64,000 nucleotides of DNA. Source: Pseudomonas alloputida. GTDB taxonomy: Bacteria > Pseudomonadota > Gammaproteobacteria > Pseudomonadales > Pseudomonadaceae. A program made the position numbers and the translations under genes. The DNA is taken from the NCBI RefSeq assembly GCF_021283545.2, contig NZ_CP128540.1:5864501-5928500 (forward strand). Direction: 5' to 3'. Under the pieces are notes generated by a model. It was not told the origin of the DNA. It saw nothing but the letters and a program-made list of their open reading frames with translations, and ran no database searches. The first letter of the stretch is position 1, and the number at the start of each line of letters is the position of its first letter. This document shows positions 46,953 to 57,062 of the stretch, piece by piece.

Positions 46953-47390
46953 TCATATTTGTAACATAAATGTTACCGGGCCATCATTGACCAGGTGCAC
47001 CTGCATATCCGCACCAAAACGGCCGCTGGCTACGTCGGCGTACTGAGCTTTTGCCTGTTGCAAAAGATAGTCGAACAACTCGGCGCCGAGGGCCGGTGGC
47101 GCTGCGGTCGAGAAGCTTGGACGCATGCCATTGCGGGTGTCGGCCGCCAAGGTGAACTGTGACACCAGTAGCAGGCCACCCCCGACATCCTTGAGCGACA
47201 GGTTCATCTTGCCCTGCTCGTCACTGAACACCCGGTAGTTCAGCAGCTTGTGCAACAGCTTATCGGCCTGTTCACGGGAATCTTCAGGCTCGACCGCGAC
47301 CAGCACCAGCAACCCTTGGTCGATGGCGCCGACCACCTCCCCCGCCACTTCAACCCGCGCACCGCGCACGCGCTGCAGCAGGCCCCTCAT
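46953..47390 (-). CDS. dtd: D-aminoacyl-tRNA deacylase
   Basis: Removes D-amino acids mischarged to tRNA. The 145 residues match the family length. Start [20 protein letters not shown], the catalytic-site motif [20 protein letters not shown] and the C-terminal [13 protein letters not shown] (Gly-Pro of the chirality-sensing loop) are visible. It overlaps pip by 4 bp. Confidence 0.97.
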   Translation of the reverse strand: MRGLLQRVRGARVEVAGEVVGAIDQGLLVLVAVEPEDSREQADKLLHKLLNYRVFSDEQGKMNLSLKDVGGGLLLVSQFTLAADTRNGMRPSFSTAAPPALGAELFDYLLQQAKAQYADVASGRFGADMQVHLVNDGPVTFMLQI

Positions 47391-48358
47391 GCTTCTTCCA
47401 GAGGCAAATCGAGCAGGCGCCGGGCCATCTGGTCGGCGGCACGCACCAAGGCATCGGTGATGCCAGGCTCGGAAGCCGCGTGACCGGCGTCACGGATCAC
47501 TTTCAACTCACTGTTCGGCCAGGCCTGGTGCAACGCCCAGGCGTTGTCCAAGGGGCAGATCACATCGTAGCGACCATGCACGATCACCGCCGGCAGGTGG
47601 GCGATTTTGGGCAGATCGCGGATCAGCTGGTCCGGTTCGAGGAAGGCGTTGTTCATGAAGTAGTGGCATTCGATGCGGGCGATCGACAGCGCCCGCTGCG
47701 GTTCGGAAAAGCGGTCGACCACCAGCGGGTTGGGGCGCAGGGTGGCGGTACGGCCTTCCCAGGTGGACCACGCCTTGGCGGCGTGCATCTGGGCGATCTG
47801 GTCGTTACCGGTCAGGCGCTTGTGGAAGGCCCTGACCAGGTCGCCGCGTTCCTCCGGTGGAATCGGTGCGATGTAGTCCTGCCAGTAGTCGGGGAACAGG
47901 CGGCTGGCGCCTTCCTGGTAGAACCACTCGATTTCCTGCGGCCGGCACAGGAAGATGCCGCGCAGGATCAGGCCGTGCACGCGTTCGGGGTGAGCCTGAG
48001 CGTAGGCCAGGGCCAGGGTCGAGCCCCAAGAACCACCGAACAGCACCCACTTGTCTATGCCAAGGTGTTCGCGAATGCGCTCCAGGTCTTCGACCAGGTG
48101 CCAGGTGGTGTTGTTCTCCAGGCTCGCATGGGGCGTGGAGCGGCCACAGCCGCGCTGGTCGAAGGTGATGATGCGGTACAGGTTGGGATCAAAGTAGCAG
48201 CGGCTCTGGGCGTCGCAGCCAGCACCGGGGCCTCCGTGGATGAACACCACGGGCAGACCTTCCGGCGAGCCGCTTTCGTCGACATAAAGCACATGCGGCG
48301 CTTCCACGGCCAGATCGTGCCTGGCGTAGGGTTTGATCTGCGGGTAGAGGGTCTGCAT
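47387..48358 (-). CDS. pip: Proline iminopeptidase
   Basis: S33-family alpha/beta hydrolase of 323 residues that releases N-terminal proline from peptides. The HGGPGAGC oxyanion loop, [20 protein letters not shown], the nucleophile elbow [20 protein letters not shown] and the late [13 protein letters not shown] and [10 protein letters not shown] (Asp and His of the triad) are all present. The ATG at 48358 was chosen. It is translationally coupled to dtd. Confidence 0.95.
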   Translation of the reverse strand: MQTLYPQIKPYARHDLAVEAPHVLYVDESGSPEGLPVVFIHGGPGAGCDAQSRCYFDPNLYRIITFDQRGCGRSTPHASLENNTTWHLVEDLERIREHLGIDKWVLFGGSWGSTLALAYAQAHPERVHGLILRGIFLCRPQEIEWFYQEGASRLFPDYWQDYIAPIPPEERGDLVRAFHKRLTGNDQIAQMHAAKAWSTWEGRTATLRPNPLVVDRFSEPQRALSIARIECHYFMNNAFLEPDQLIRDLPKIAHLPAVIVHGRYDVICPLDNAWALHQAWPNSELKVIRDAGHAASEPGITDALVRAADQMARRLLDLPLEEA

Positions 48359-48527
48359 TGCGCACTCCGTGTGAGGATTATTCGGCCGTGGGCCATCATA
48401 AACCTGAATTGCGCTTTCAGCACCGTCCTTGCTGACGCGTTCGAACGGCGCGAATTGACCCTTGCGCAGAATTCCGGCAACTGCCTCCCACGGTGCCTGG
48501 CGACGCCGATAGCGTCGCCGCCTCCAC

Positions 48528-49331
48528 TCAACGCTTGTAACGCTCGTCGCCCCAGGCCAGCAGCGCTTGCAGTAGCTGCCTCAATACCGCTTGCGTCGGT
48601 TGCGCCAAGTCTTCCCGGTAGGCAAAAGGCTCGACTTCCTCCATATAGGTGCTTTGCGCCAGCTCCAGTTGCACAGCATGGATATGGTTGGCCGGGTCGC
48701 CATAATGCCGGGTGATGTGACCGCCTTTGAACCGACCATTAAGCACATGGTTGTAACCTTGCACCTTGGCGCACACACCCTGCAGCCGATCAGCCAGTGC
48801 AGGATCGCAACTGGCGCCGTTGAAAGTACCCAGGTTGAAGTCCGGTAACTTGCCGTCGAACAGGTGCGGGATCAGCGAACGGATCGAATGGGCATCCCAC
48901 AGCAGCGCATAGCCAAACTGCTCACGCAAGCGATCCAGTTCACGACGAATAGTCGTGTGATAAGGGCGCCAGATTTGCTCCAGGTAGCGTTTGCGCTCTT
49001 CGCCAGACGGCGCCAGCCCGTCTTTGAAGAGGGGTTCGCCGCCGAACAAGGTCGCCGGGTACAAGCCCGTGGTGGCGCCGACGTACAGCGGCTTGTCGTC
49101 CTCCGGACGGTTCAGGTCGATGACGAAGCGTGAGTACTCTGCGGCCACCACGCTGGCGCCCATGTCACGGGCAAAGTCGTACAACTGCGGGATGTGCCAG
49201 TCGGTGTCCGGCAAGCTTTGCGCCTGGTCGACCAGGCCGTCGCGCACGGCGTCGGTCAGACGCAAGCCAGCGTGCGGCATGCTGATCAGCAGCGGCAGGC
49301 GACCTTGGTGAAAACTCAATACCTTGTCCAT
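48528..49331 (-). CDS. hutG: HutG, N-formylglutamate deformylase
   Basis: Last step of the five-step histidine pathway, N-formylglutamate to glutamate plus formate. 267 residues of the FGase family: PLLISMPHAGLRL, VVAAEYSRFVIDLNRPEDD, RPYHTTIRRELDRLREQFG, LLWDAHSIRS and NGRFKGGHITRHYG supply the conserved metal and substrate residues. It is not the arginase-type HutG of enteric bacteria. It lies 10 bp downstream of hutI. Confidence 0.96.
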   Translation of the reverse strand: MDKVLSFHQGRLPLLISMPHAGLRLTDAVRDGLVDQAQSLPDTDWHIPQLYDFARDMGASVVAAEYSRFVIDLNRPEDDKPLYVGATTGLYPATLFGGEPLFKDGLAPSGEERKRYLEQIWRPYHTTIRRELDRLREQFGYALLWDAHSIRSLIPHLFDGKLPDFNLGTFNGASCDPALADRLQGVCAKVQGYNHVLNGRFKGGHITRHYGDPANHIHAVQLELAQSTYMEEVEPFAYREDLAQPTQAVLRQLLQALLAWGDERYKR

Positions 49332-49341
49332 CGTGCCTCGC

Positions 49342-50547
49342 TCAGTTGGAGATTTCGTGGCCCATGCGCACTACGCGCTTGGGCAGGTCGCCACCCAGCC
49401 AGTAGGCCAGGTCGGCGGGGCGTTCGATTTGCCAGGCAACGAAGTCAGCCACCTTGCCCACTTGCAGCGAGCCGTGGCTGTCACCCAAGCCCAGCGCCGT
49501 GGCAGCGTGCACCGTAACGCCTGCCAGGGCCTCTTCCGGCGTCATGCGGAAGCAGGTGCAGCCCATGTTCAGCATCAACCGCAGCGACAACCCTGGCGAG
49601 GTGCCGGGGTTGAGGTCGCTGGCCAGGGCAATCTTTACCCCGTGGCGGCGCAATGCATCCATTGGCGGCAGCTGGGTTTCACGCAGGAAGTAGAAAGCAC
49701 CCGGTAGCAGCACGGCGACCGTGCCGGCGCTTGCCATGGCCACGGCGTCTTCCTCTGTCATGAACTCCAGATGGTCAGCCGACAGTGCCTGGTAACGCGC
49801 GGCCAGGCTTGAGCCGTGCAACGATGACAGTTGTTCGGCATGCAGCTTGACCGGCAGGCCCAGTTCGCGCGCCTTGATGAACAGCCGCTCGACCTGGGCC
49901 GGCGAGAACGCGAGGTGTTCGCAGAAGGCATCCACCGCATCCACCAGGCCTTCGCCGGCCAAGGCCGGCAACATCTCGTCACAGATGTGCGCGATGTAGT
50001 CGTCGGCCCGACCCGCGTACTCCGGGGGCAAAGCGTGCGCCGCCAGGCACGTGGCACGCACCGTCAGCGGCAGCTCGTCGGCCAGGCGGCGGGCCACTCG
50101 CAGCATCTTGCGCTCGTTGGCCAGGTCCAGGCCGTAGCCGGACTTGATCTCGAGGGTGGTCACGCCATCGCGCATTAGTGCCTGAACGCGCTGGTGAGCA
50201 CTGGCGAACAACTCGTCTTCGCTGGCCGCACGGGTAGCCCGCACAGTGCTGGCGATACCGCCACCCTGTGCGGCGATTTCGGCATAGCTCACGCCCTGCA
50301 GGCGTTGCTCGAACTCGCCGCTGCGGTTGCCGCCGAACACCGCATGGGTGTGGCAGTCGATCAGCCCGGGAGTGACCCAGGCACCACCCAGGTCAACCGT
50401 GCGGTCAGCTTCGACGGGCGCCAGCTCGGCGCGCGGGCCTATCCACTCGATCAGCCCGGCGCTGGTGACGATCGCCGCATCCTCGATGGCCGAGTAGCGG
50501 CCATCGGCCATGGTTGCAACATGGCAATGCTGCCAGAGGGTTCTCAT
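49342..50547 (-). CDS. hutI: HutI, imidazolonepropionase
   Basis: Amidohydrolase of 401 residues that hydrolyses imidazolone-5-propionate to formiminoglutamate. Metal-binding residues are in [44 protein letters not shown] and [11 protein letters not shown]. The ATG at 50547 is chosen because AAAGGAGA is 6 bases upstream. An in-frame TTG at 50553 would fall inside the ribosome site. It lies in the hutU-H-T-I-G operon. Confidence 0.97.
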   Translation of the reverse strand: MRTLWQHCHVATMADGRYSAIEDAAIVTSAGLIEWIGPRAELAPVEADRTVDLGGAWVTPGLIDCHTHAVFGGNRSGEFEQRLQGVSYAEIAAQGGGIASTVRATRAASEDELFASAHQRVQALMRDGVTTLEIKSGYGLDLANERKMLRVARRLADELPLTVRATCLAAHALPPEYAGRADDYIAHICDEMLPALAGEGLVDAVDAFCEHLAFSPAQVERLFIKARELGLPVKLHAEQLSSLHGSSLAARYQALSADHLEFMTEEDAVAMASAGTVAVLLPGAFYFLRETQLPPMDALRRHGVKIALASDLNPGTSPGLSLRLMLNMGCTCFRMTPEEALAGVTVHAATALGLGDSHGSLQVGKVADFVAWQIERPADLAYWLGGDLPKRVVRMGHEISN

Positions 50548-50562
50548 GCACAATCTCCTTTG

Positions 50563-51966
50563 CTAGCGGTGCAGCTCGGCCGGCTCCGCTACCGGCTGGC
50601 CCTGCCCTGCGCGCGGCTTGCACCACAGCAGGTAGGACGCCACCAGGAATACCACCCAGATCACGCCGACGATCAATGCCGCCTGGGTGTCCGGGAAGTA
50701 ACCGAGCACGCCAAAGATGAACACCATGAACGCAATGGCCATGGCCGGGCCGTATGGCCAGAACGGTACCGGAAACTTGAGCTGGGCCACTTGCTCGCGG
50801 CTCATGCTGCGGCGCATGGCTACCTGGGTGAGCAGGATCATCAGCCACACCCACACCGTGGCGAAGGTGGCGATCGAGGCAATCAGCAGGAACACATTTT
50901 CCGGGATCAGGTAGTTGAGCAATACGCCGATCAGCAGCGCAGCCCCCATCACCACGACGGTCATCCACGGTACGCCATGTTTCGACAACTTGCTGAAACC
51001 GCGCGGGGCGTGGCCTTGCTGGGCCAGGCCATACATCATGCGGCCAGCGCCAAAGATGTCGCTGTTGATGGCGGAGATGGCAGCGGAAATCACCACGACG
51101 TTCAGCACGGCAGCGGCAGAGCCAATGCCCAGGTTGCTGAAGATCTGCACGAACGGGCTGCCCTGGCTGCCGATCTGCGGCCATGGGTACAGGCACATCA
51201 GCACGAACAGGGTGAGCACGTAGAACAGCAGGATACGCAGTGGCACCGCGTTGATCGCTTTGGGAATGACGCGCTGCGGGTCTTTTGCCTCGCCGGCGGT
51301 GACGCCGATGATCTCGATACCGCCGAAGGCGAACATCACCACGGCAAACGACGCAATCAAGCCCCCCACGCCGTTAGGCATGAAGCCGCCGTGGTCGAAC
51401 AGGTTGCTCATGCCCACGGCATGCCCGGTACCCACCTGGCTGAAACCGAAAGCCATGATGCCGAGGCCGGCCAGGATCATCGCCACGATGGCGCCGACCT
51501 TGAGCAGCGACAGCCAGAATTCCATTTCGCCGAATACCTTGACGTTGCATAGGTTGAGGCCGCCGATCAGGAAAACGATGCCCAGCACCCAGATCCAGCG
51601 GGCTACCTCCGGGAACCAGAAGCCCATGTAGATACCGAACGCGGTGACGTCGGCGATGGCGACGATGACCATCTCGAAAGCGTAGGTCCAGCCAAGGATG
51701 AAGCCGGCCATTGGGCCGAGGTAGGTGGTGGCGTAGTGGCCGAAGGAGCCGGCCACCGGGTTGTGCACGGCCATTTCGCCAAGGGCGCGCATGACCATGA
51801 ACACTGCAGCGCCGCCGATCAGGTAGGCCAGCAGAACGGCCGGGCCTGCCATCTGGATGGCCGAGGCAGAGCCGTAGAAAAGGCCGGTGCCGATGGCGGA
51901 GCCGAGGGCCATGAAACGGATGTGGCGGGCACTTAGCCCGCGCTTGAGACCTTGAGCTTGTTGCAT
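50563..51966 (-). CDS. hutT: APC-superfamily amino acid permease, probable histidine transporter (HutT)
   Basis: A 12-TM transporter of 467 residues. The conserved family N-terminus is [20 protein letters not shown] followed by [22 protein letters not shown] later SYLLW end is also seen. Placement inside the hut operon between hutH and hutI points to histidine (or urocanate) uptake. By sequence alone it could equally be called a proline permease. The ATG at 51966 is preferred over longer readings that run into the REP region. The inferred role rests on context. Confidence 0.85.
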   Translation of the reverse strand: MQQAQGLKRGLSARHIRFMALGSAIGTGLFYGSASAIQMAGPAVLLAYLIGGAAVFMVMRALGEMAVHNPVAGSFGHYATTYLGPMAGFILGWTYAFEMVIVAIADVTAFGIYMGFWFPEVARWIWVLGIVFLIGGLNLCNVKVFGEMEFWLSLLKVGAIVAMILAGLGIMAFGFSQVGTGHAVGMSNLFDHGGFMPNGVGGLIASFAVVMFAFGGIEIIGVTAGEAKDPQRVIPKAINAVPLRILLFYVLTLFVLMCLYPWPQIGSQGSPFVQIFSNLGIGSAAAVLNVVVISAAISAINSDIFGAGRMMYGLAQQGHAPRGFSKLSKHGVPWMTVVVMGAALLIGVLLNYLIPENVFLLIASIATFATVWVWLMILLTQVAMRRSMSREQVAQLKFPVPFWPYGPAMAIAFMVFIFGVLGYFPDTQAALIVGVIWVVFLVASYLLWCKPRAGQGQPVAEPAELHR

Positions 51967-52020
51967 GTCACGTCCTTGAATTGTTTTTGTGGTCGTGAGA
52001 TTCAGGGGGCTGCTGCGCAG

Positions 52021-52100
52021 CCCCTTCGCGGGCACGCCCGCTCCCACAGGGGATGGTGTTTTGCACCTACTTCTGTGGGAGCGGGCGCGCCCGCGAAGGG
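52021..52100. repeat. Inverted REP pair between hutT and hutH
   Basis: Left unit CTTCGCGGGCACGCCCGCTC and right unit GAGCGGGCGCGCCCGCGAAG are about 35 bases apart. The pair sits inside the hut operon, not at its end. It may lower distal expression or protect the hutH mRNA 3' end. Confidence 0.88.
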
Positions 52101-52122
52101 CCGCCCAGCGGCCCCAGGGGCG

Positions 52123-53655
52123 TTACAGGCTTGGCAGTACACCCGCCGGCAGCAAGCCGGTCAGACTACCCTTGGCCAACAGGTCCACGGCCTTTTCGAT
52201 ATCCGGCGCGAAGAAACGGTCACGGTCGTAGTGCGGCACCTCACTGCGCAGCGCCTGGCGCGCCTGCTCCAGCTTGGCCGAAGTCTTCAGGCCTTTGCGC
52301 AGGTCCAGGCCCTGGCACGCGCCCAGCCATTCGATGGCCAGCACGCCACGGGTGTTTTCGGCCATTTCCCACAGGCGCTTGCCGGCGGCCGGGGCCATCG
52401 ACACGTGGTCCTCCTGGTTGGCCGAAGTTGGCAGGCTGTCGACGCTGTGCGGGTGCGACAAAGCCTTGTTCTCGCTGGCCAGGGCGGCAGCGGTGACCTG
52501 GGCGATCATGAAGCCGGAGTTGACCCCACCGTTTTCCACCAGGAACGGCGGCAGCTGGGACATGTGCTTGTCCATCATCAGCGAGATGCGGCGTTCGCTG
52601 AGCGAGCCGATTTCGGCGATGGCCAGGGCCAGGTTGTCGGCGGCCATGGCCACCGGTTCGGCGTGGAAGTTGCCGCCGGAGATCACATCACCTTCGGCAG
52701 CGAACACCAGCGGGTTGTCCGACACAGCGTTGGCTTCGATGCCCAGTACCTCGGCGGCCTGACGCAGCTGGGTCAGGCAGGCACCCATGACCTGCGGCTG
52801 GCAGCGCAGCGAGTACGGGTCCTGGACCTTGTCGCAGTTCTTGTGCGACAGCGACACTTCGCTGGAGTCGCCCAGCAGGTCGCGGAAGCAGGCCGCGGTG
52901 TCGATCTGGCCGCGTTGGCCACGCACTTCGTGGACACGCGCATCGAAGGGCGAGCGCGAGCCCAATGCGGCTTCGACGCTCAGGCCGCCGCAGGCGATGG
53001 CCGCGGCATACAGGTCTTCGGCCTGGAACAGGCCACGCAAGGCATAGGCGGTGGAGGCCTGGGTACCGTTGAGCAGGGCCAGGCCCTCTTTGGCGGCCAG
53101 GGTCAGCGGTTCGAGGCCGGCAATCGCCAAGGCTTCGGTGGCCGGCAGCCACTGGCCCTTGTAGCGGGCCTTGCCTTCGCCCAGCAGCACCAGCGACATA
53201 TGCGCTAGCGGGGCAAGGTCACCGGATGCGCCTACCGAGCCTTTCAGCGGGATGTGCGGGTAGACTTCGGCGTTGACCAGGGCAATAAGCGCGTCGATGA
53301 CTTTGCGGCGGATGCCGGAGAAGCCACGGCTGAGGCTGTTGATCTTCAGTACCATGATCAACCGCACCAGGTCGTCATCCAGCGGCGCGCCGATACCGGC
53401 GGCGTGGGGCAGCACCAGCGAGCGCTGCAGGTTCTCCAGGTCATGGCTGGCGATGCGGGTCGAGGCCAGCAGGCCGAAACCGGTGTTGATGCCGTAGGCA
53501 GTACGGTCTTCGGCAATGATCTGCTCGACACAGGCGACGCTGGCGTCGATGGCCGGTGCGGCGCTGGCATCCAGTTGCAGGCGCACGGGCGCGGCATGGA
53601 TCGCGCGCAGCTGGGCCAGGGTCAGGGTGCCAGGCTTGAGGGTGAGTTCGGTCAC
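52123..53655 (-). CDS. hutH: HutH, histidine ammonia-lyase
   Basis: Converts histidine to urocanate plus ammonia. 510 residues. The MIO prosthetic group forms from A143-S144-G145 in [16 protein letters not shown]. Substrate-binding blocks [22 protein letters not shown] and QEDHVSMAP are present. The start is the GTG at 53655 with GGAG upstream, giving [13 protein letters not shown]. It lies 108 bp after hutU. Confidence 0.98.
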   Translation of the reverse strand: MTELTLKPGTLTLAQLRAIHAAPVRLQLDASAAPAIDASVACVEQIIAEDRTAYGINTGFGLLASTRIASHDLENLQRSLVLPHAAGIGAPLDDDLVRLIMVLKINSLSRGFSGIRRKVIDALIALVNAEVYPHIPLKGSVGASGDLAPLAHMSLVLLGEGKARYKGQWLPATEALAIAGLEPLTLAAKEGLALLNGTQASTAYALRGLFQAEDLYAAAIACGGLSVEAALGSRSPFDARVHEVRGQRGQIDTAACFRDLLGDSSEVSLSHKNCDKVQDPYSLRCQPQVMGACLTQLRQAAEVLGIEANAVSDNPLVFAAEGDVISGGNFHAEPVAMAADNLALAIAEIGSLSERRISLMMDKHMSQLPPFLVENGGVNSGFMIAQVTAAALASENKALSHPHSVDSLPTSANQEDHVSMAPAAGKRLWEMAENTRGVLAIEWLGACQGLDLRKGLKTSAKLEQARQALRSEVPHYDRDRFFAPDIEKAVDLLAKGSLTGLLPAGVLPSL

Positions 53656-53763
53656 GTTACTACTCCAAATCGCGTGGAGCCGCAGGCCCGCTTGTGGGTA
53701 CCTGCGCGCTCCTTCTTGTTGTTCAGTATCACCCCTTGCAGGGTGCGATCCAAAGCGTGGTGA

Positions 53764-55437
53764 TCAGCCGGTGATCATCGGCAGGTCCAGGCCCTGCTCC
53801 TTGGCGCAGTCGATGGCGATGTCATAACCGGCATCGGCGTGACGCATGACGCCAGTCCCTGGGTCGTTGGTCAGTACCCGGGCGATGCGCTCGGCGGCCT
53901 CATCGGTACCGTCGCAGACGATGACCATGCCCGAGTGCTGCGAGAAGCCCATGCCCACGCCACCGCCATGGTGCAGCGATACCCAGGTGGCGCCGCCTGC
54001 GGTGTTCAGCAGGGCGTTGAGCAGCGGCCAGTCGGAAACAGCGTCCGAACCATCACGCATGGCCTCGGTTTCGCGGTTCGGGCTGGATACCGAGCCGGAG
54101 TCGAGGTGGTCACGGCCGATCACCACCGGTGCCGACAGCTCGCCGCTGCGGACCATTTCGTTGAAAGCCAGGCCCAGCTTGGCGCGAAGGCCCAGCCCCA
54201 CCCAGCAGATACGTGCCGGCAGGCCCTGGAAGCTGATGCGCTCGCGGGCCATGTCCAGCCAGCGGTGCAGGTGGGCGTCGTCGGGGATCAGTTCCTTGAC
54301 CTTGGCGTCGGTCTTGTAGATGTCCTCGGCTTCACCGGACAGCGCCGCCCAGCGGAACGGGCCGACGCCGCGGCAGAACAGTGGGCGGATGTAGGCCGGG
54401 ACGAAGCCTGGGAAGTCGAAGGCATTGGCCACGCCCTCCTCCTTGGCCATCTGGCGGATGTTGTTGCCGTAATCGAAGGTCGGGATGCCCTGCTTCTGGA
54501 AGTCCAGCATGGCCTGCACGTGCACGGCCATCGACTGCTTGGCGGCCTTGACCACTGCAGCCGGTTCGGTCTGCGCACGATCGCGGTACTGTTCCCAGGT
54601 CCAGCCGGCTGGCAGGTAGCCGTTCAGTGGGTCGTGGGCGCTGGTCTGGTCGGTGACCATGTCCGGGCGGACGCCACGTTTGACCAGCTCTGGGAGGATT
54701 TCGGCGGCGTTGCCGTGCAGGGCGATGGAGATGGCCTTGCCTTCGGCGGTGTACTTGGCGATGCGTGCGAGGGCGTCGTCGAGGTCAGTGGCCTGCTCGT
54801 CGACGTAGCGGGTTTCCAGGCGGAAGTCGATACGGCTCTGCTGGCATTCGATGTTCAGCGAGCAAGCCCCAGCCAGGGTCGCGGCCAGTGGCTGGGCGCC
54901 GCCCATGCCGCCCAGGCCAGCGGTGAGTACCCACTTGCCTTTCAGGCTGCCGCCGTAGTGCTGGCGACCGGCTTCGACGAAGGTTTCATAGGTGCCCTGG
55001 ACGATGCCCTGGCTGCCGATGTAGATCCAGCTGCCGGCGGTCATCTGGCCATACATCGCCAGGCCCTTGGCGTCCAGTTCGTTGAAGTGTTCCCAGTTGG
55101 CCCAGTGTGGCACCAGGTTGGAGTTGGCAATCAGCACGCGCGGTGCGTTGCTGTGGGTCTTGAACACACCGACCGGCTTGCCCGACTGCACCAGCAGGGT
55201 TTCGTCGTCTTCCAGGCGGGTCAGGGTTTCGACGATCTTGTCGTAGCAGGCCCAGTTGCGCGCGGCGCGGCCGATACCGCCGTATACCACCAGCTCTTTC
55301 GGGTTTTCCGCGACCTGTGGATCGAGGTTGTTCATCAGCATGCGCAGTGGCGCTTCGGTCAGCCAGCTTTTGGCGGTCAGCTTGTTGCCACGTGGGGCAC
55401 GGATTTCAACGTCACGGTATTTGTTGTTGTCGGTCAC
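53764..55437 (-). CDS. hutU: HutU, urocanate hydratase
   Basis: NAD-dependent hydration of urocanate to imidazolone propionate. 557 residues, the usual length. NAD-binding [20 protein letters not shown] and the YTVADYA-like [13 protein letters not shown] region are visible, with the catalytic-region [19 protein letters not shown]. The start is the GTG at 55437 preceded by AGAGGA. A longer reading from 55620 would place the coding region over the HutC operator, so I reject it. It is the first gene of hutU-H-T-I-G. Confidence 0.97.
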   Translation of the reverse strand: MTDNNKYRDVEIRAPRGNKLTAKSWLTEAPLRMLMNNLDPQVAENPKELVVYGGIGRAARNWACYDKIVETLTRLEDDETLLVQSGKPVGVFKTHSNAPRVLIANSNLVPHWANWEHFNELDAKGLAMYGQMTAGSWIYIGSQGIVQGTYETFVEAGRQHYGGSLKGKWVLTAGLGGMGGAQPLAATLAGACSLNIECQQSRIDFRLETRYVDEQATDLDDALARIAKYTAEGKAISIALHGNAAEILPELVKRGVRPDMVTDQTSAHDPLNGYLPAGWTWEQYRDRAQTEPAAVVKAAKQSMAVHVQAMLDFQKQGIPTFDYGNNIRQMAKEEGVANAFDFPGFVPAYIRPLFCRGVGPFRWAALSGEAEDIYKTDAKVKELIPDDAHLHRWLDMARERISFQGLPARICWVGLGLRAKLGLAFNEMVRSGELSAPVVIGRDHLDSGSVSSPNRETEAMRDGSDAVSDWPLLNALLNTAGGATWVSLHHGGGVGMGFSQHSGMVIVCDGTDEAAERIARVLTNDPGTGVMRHADAGYDIAIDCAKEQGLDLPMITG

Positions 55438-55502
55438 GGGAAAGGTCCTCTGCGGTCGTCCGCGGGCGGGTATGTCGTGGTCAATATACAAACACACCTT
55501 TA

Positions 55503-55516
55503 CTTGTATGTACAAG
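55503..55516. promoter_or_regulatory. HutC operator upstream of hutU
   Basis: CTTGTATGTACAAG, a 6+6 bp perfect dyad with a 2-base centre, 66 bases upstream of the hutU GTG. It matches the P. putida hut operator as I recall it, with the TGTAnnTACA core of HutC sites. HutC with urocanate as inducer should act here. Confidence 0.85.
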
Positions 55517-55576
55517 CATGGACAACCAAAATAATCGGACCTTACCGTTCCTGGCTTGAGATTTATGTTGGGGTAT

Positions 55577-55608
55577 AGATCGAGCGCCGCGCGGGCGGCG
55601 CTCGATCT
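55577..55608 (-). terminator. Hairpin downstream of hutCD
   Basis: Perfect 14 bp stem (AGATCGAGCGCCGC, arms 55577-55590 and 55595-55608) with a GCGG loop, 31 bases beyond the hutD stop in the minus direction. No U-run follows, so termination would rest on the strong GC stem or on Rho. It separates hutCD from the hutU promoter and operator. Confidence 0.6.
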
Positions 55609-55638
55609 CACAGGCGCCAAAAATCTACAGCCGAACCT

Positions 55639-56211
55639 TCAGCGCCCATCAAGTTCGATCAGGCAGCACCGCCCCTGCACAACCAGCCCCAGCAATTCAT
55701 CATTGCCTTCCAGCCGCAAGCAGTCGAACAACCCCAACCGCTGCGTCTCGCGCCCGGAAATAGTGACTTCGACCAGGCTGCTGGCAGCAAACAACAACAC
55801 CGTCGACGCCGAGCTGTACACCCGGCTGGTGCCATCCAGCCACTGCAGCCGCGCCCGATATCGCTGCGGTGCATAGATCAGGTTGAAATCGCGGATCGCC
55901 CCGCCCAGCAACTTGCAGCTGACCTGGCTCTCGCCGCTGAACGCAAACGCATCGAACGCCAGCAATGGCCGACTGGCCTGGCCATCGACCAGCAGGCGCA
56001 TGCCGTCGCCCTGCAGCACGGTGATGATCCGCTGGTAGCCGGCGAAGGTGGAAAAGCCGCCCGACTCCTCGATGTCGGCAATCGATAGACGCCAACCAAA
56101 ACCGTCCAGACCCTCGCCACTGTCGCGGGTGATCTCTTCGGTGAAACCACCACCGTTCTTCCAAGGCATGCGCGGGTAATCGTGCGCACGCAACAATTGC
56201 AGCTGACTCAT
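55639..56211 (-). CDS. hutD: HutD, cupin-fold accessory protein of histidine utilisation
   Basis: HutD-family protein of 190 residues. The family start MSQLQLLRAHDYPRMPWKNG, GFTEEITRD, then SIADIEESGGFSTFAGYQRI identify it. It is a beta-barrel cupin-like protein thought to limit hut activity, with no enzyme activity proven. Its ATG at 56211 overlaps the hutC stop by 4 bp (ATGA), so the two are coupled. A longer reading upstream would run into hutC and is rejected. Confidence 0.93.
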   Translation of the reverse strand: MSQLQLLRAHDYPRMPWKNGGGFTEEITRDSGEGLDGFGWRLSIADIEESGGFSTFAGYQRIITVLQGDGMRLLVDGQASRPLLAFDAFAFSGESQVSCKLLGGAIRDFNLIYAPQRYRARLQWLDGTSRVYSSASTVLLFAASSLVEVTISGRETQRLGLFDCLRLEGNDELLGLVVQGRCCLIELDGR

Positions 56212-56954
56212 TTGCTGAAACGTCCTTCCAGGCGATGACGGGAACCGGGGTGGATCAGCCGTGCAGCGGTCACCGGCTGGCGGCCGGACCAGGTGCGACG
56301 ACGAATCAGCAGGCAAGGCTCGCCCCGGTCGATCTGCAACAGGGTGCATTCTTCCGGCTCGGCCAGGATTGCCTCGACCACATGCTCGCCCTCCGTCAGC
56401 GGCGCCACCTGGGACAGGTAGGCGTAAGGCGTCTGCCGGGTGAAGTCCTGCTTGAGGTAATCGGGCGCAATGGCCGCGTTGACGTAACGGTCCTCGATCT
56501 GCACTGGCACGCCGTTCTCGAAATGCACGATCAGCGAATGGAACACGCGCTGACCTTCACGCATGTCCAGCGCCAGCGCCCGTTCGGAGCCGGCCGCTTC
56601 TTCGGCAAGCGTGATCACCTGGCAGCTATGCTGGTGTCCGCGCGCGGCAATTTCGTCGGCAATGTTGTTGACCTCGAACAGCGCCGAACGGCCCTTGGGC
56701 TCGGCCACGAAGGTGCCGACCCCTTGCATGCGCACCAGCAGGCCTTCTGCGGTGAGTTCACGCAGGGCGCGGTTGATGGTCATGCGGCTGAAGCCCAGCT
56801 CGTTGACCAGCTCGCTCTCGGAGGGTACCCGGTGATGCGGTGGCCAGCTGCCGTTGTCGATCTGCTGGATGATCATCTGTTTGACCCGGGCGTAGAGCGG
56901 CGCCGGGCCCTCGCCCATCTGGGCAACCAGCACGGAGACAGGAGGTGTCGGCAC
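56208..56954 (-). CDS. hutC: HutC, GntR-family repressor of histidine utilisation
   Basis: A 248-residue repressor. N-terminal winged helix-turn-helix (HRVPSESELVNELGFSRMTI then NRALRELTAEGLLVRMQGVG) and C-terminal UTRA effector domain (YVNAAIAPDYLKQDF, GEPCLLIRRRTWSG). Urocanate is the known inducer in pseudomonads. The start is the GTG at 56954, after AAGGAT. A longer reading from 57038 would overlap the operator at 57028 and is rejected. It is divergent from hutF, so it likely autoregulates through the shared operator. Confidence 0.96.
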   Translation of the reverse strand: MPTPPVSVLVAQMGEGPAPLYARVKQMIIQQIDNGSWPPHHRVPSESELVNELGFSRMTINRALRELTAEGLLVRMQGVGTFVAEPKGRSALFEVNNIADEIAARGHQHSCQVITLAEEAAGSERALALDMREGQRVFHSLIVHFENGVPVQIEDRYVNAAIAPDYLKQDFTRQTPYAYLSQVAPLTEGEHVVEAILAEPEECTLLQIDRGEPCLLIRRRTWSGRQPVTAARLIHPGSRHRLEGRFSK

Positions 56955-57027
56955 GGCGATGGATCCTTGTGCAAATGAAATGAGCGGTAGCTTGCCGCAG
57001 TTTACCCGGCAGGCAAACGCCTGTATA

Positions 57028-57037
57028 TGTATATACA
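57028..57037. promoter_or_regulatory. HutC operator between hutC and hutF
   Basis: TGTATATACA, a perfect 10 bp palindrome, with CTTGTATATACATATACAG across the wider region. It lies 26 bases before the hutF ATG and 74 bases before the hutC GTG. This is the GntR/HutC-type core, and it can control both divergent genes. Confidence 0.85.
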
Positions 57038-57062
57038 AGTTAACAATAACAGGATTCCACCG

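Noticed and set aside
55438..55620. Upstream extension of hutU to 55620
   Set aside because: It would translate the HutC operator and the hutCD hairpin. The GTG at 55437 has its own ribosome site and matches the family length.
56955..57038. Upstream extension of hutC to 57038
   Set aside because: It overlaps the TGTATATACA operator, and family members begin at PTPPVS.
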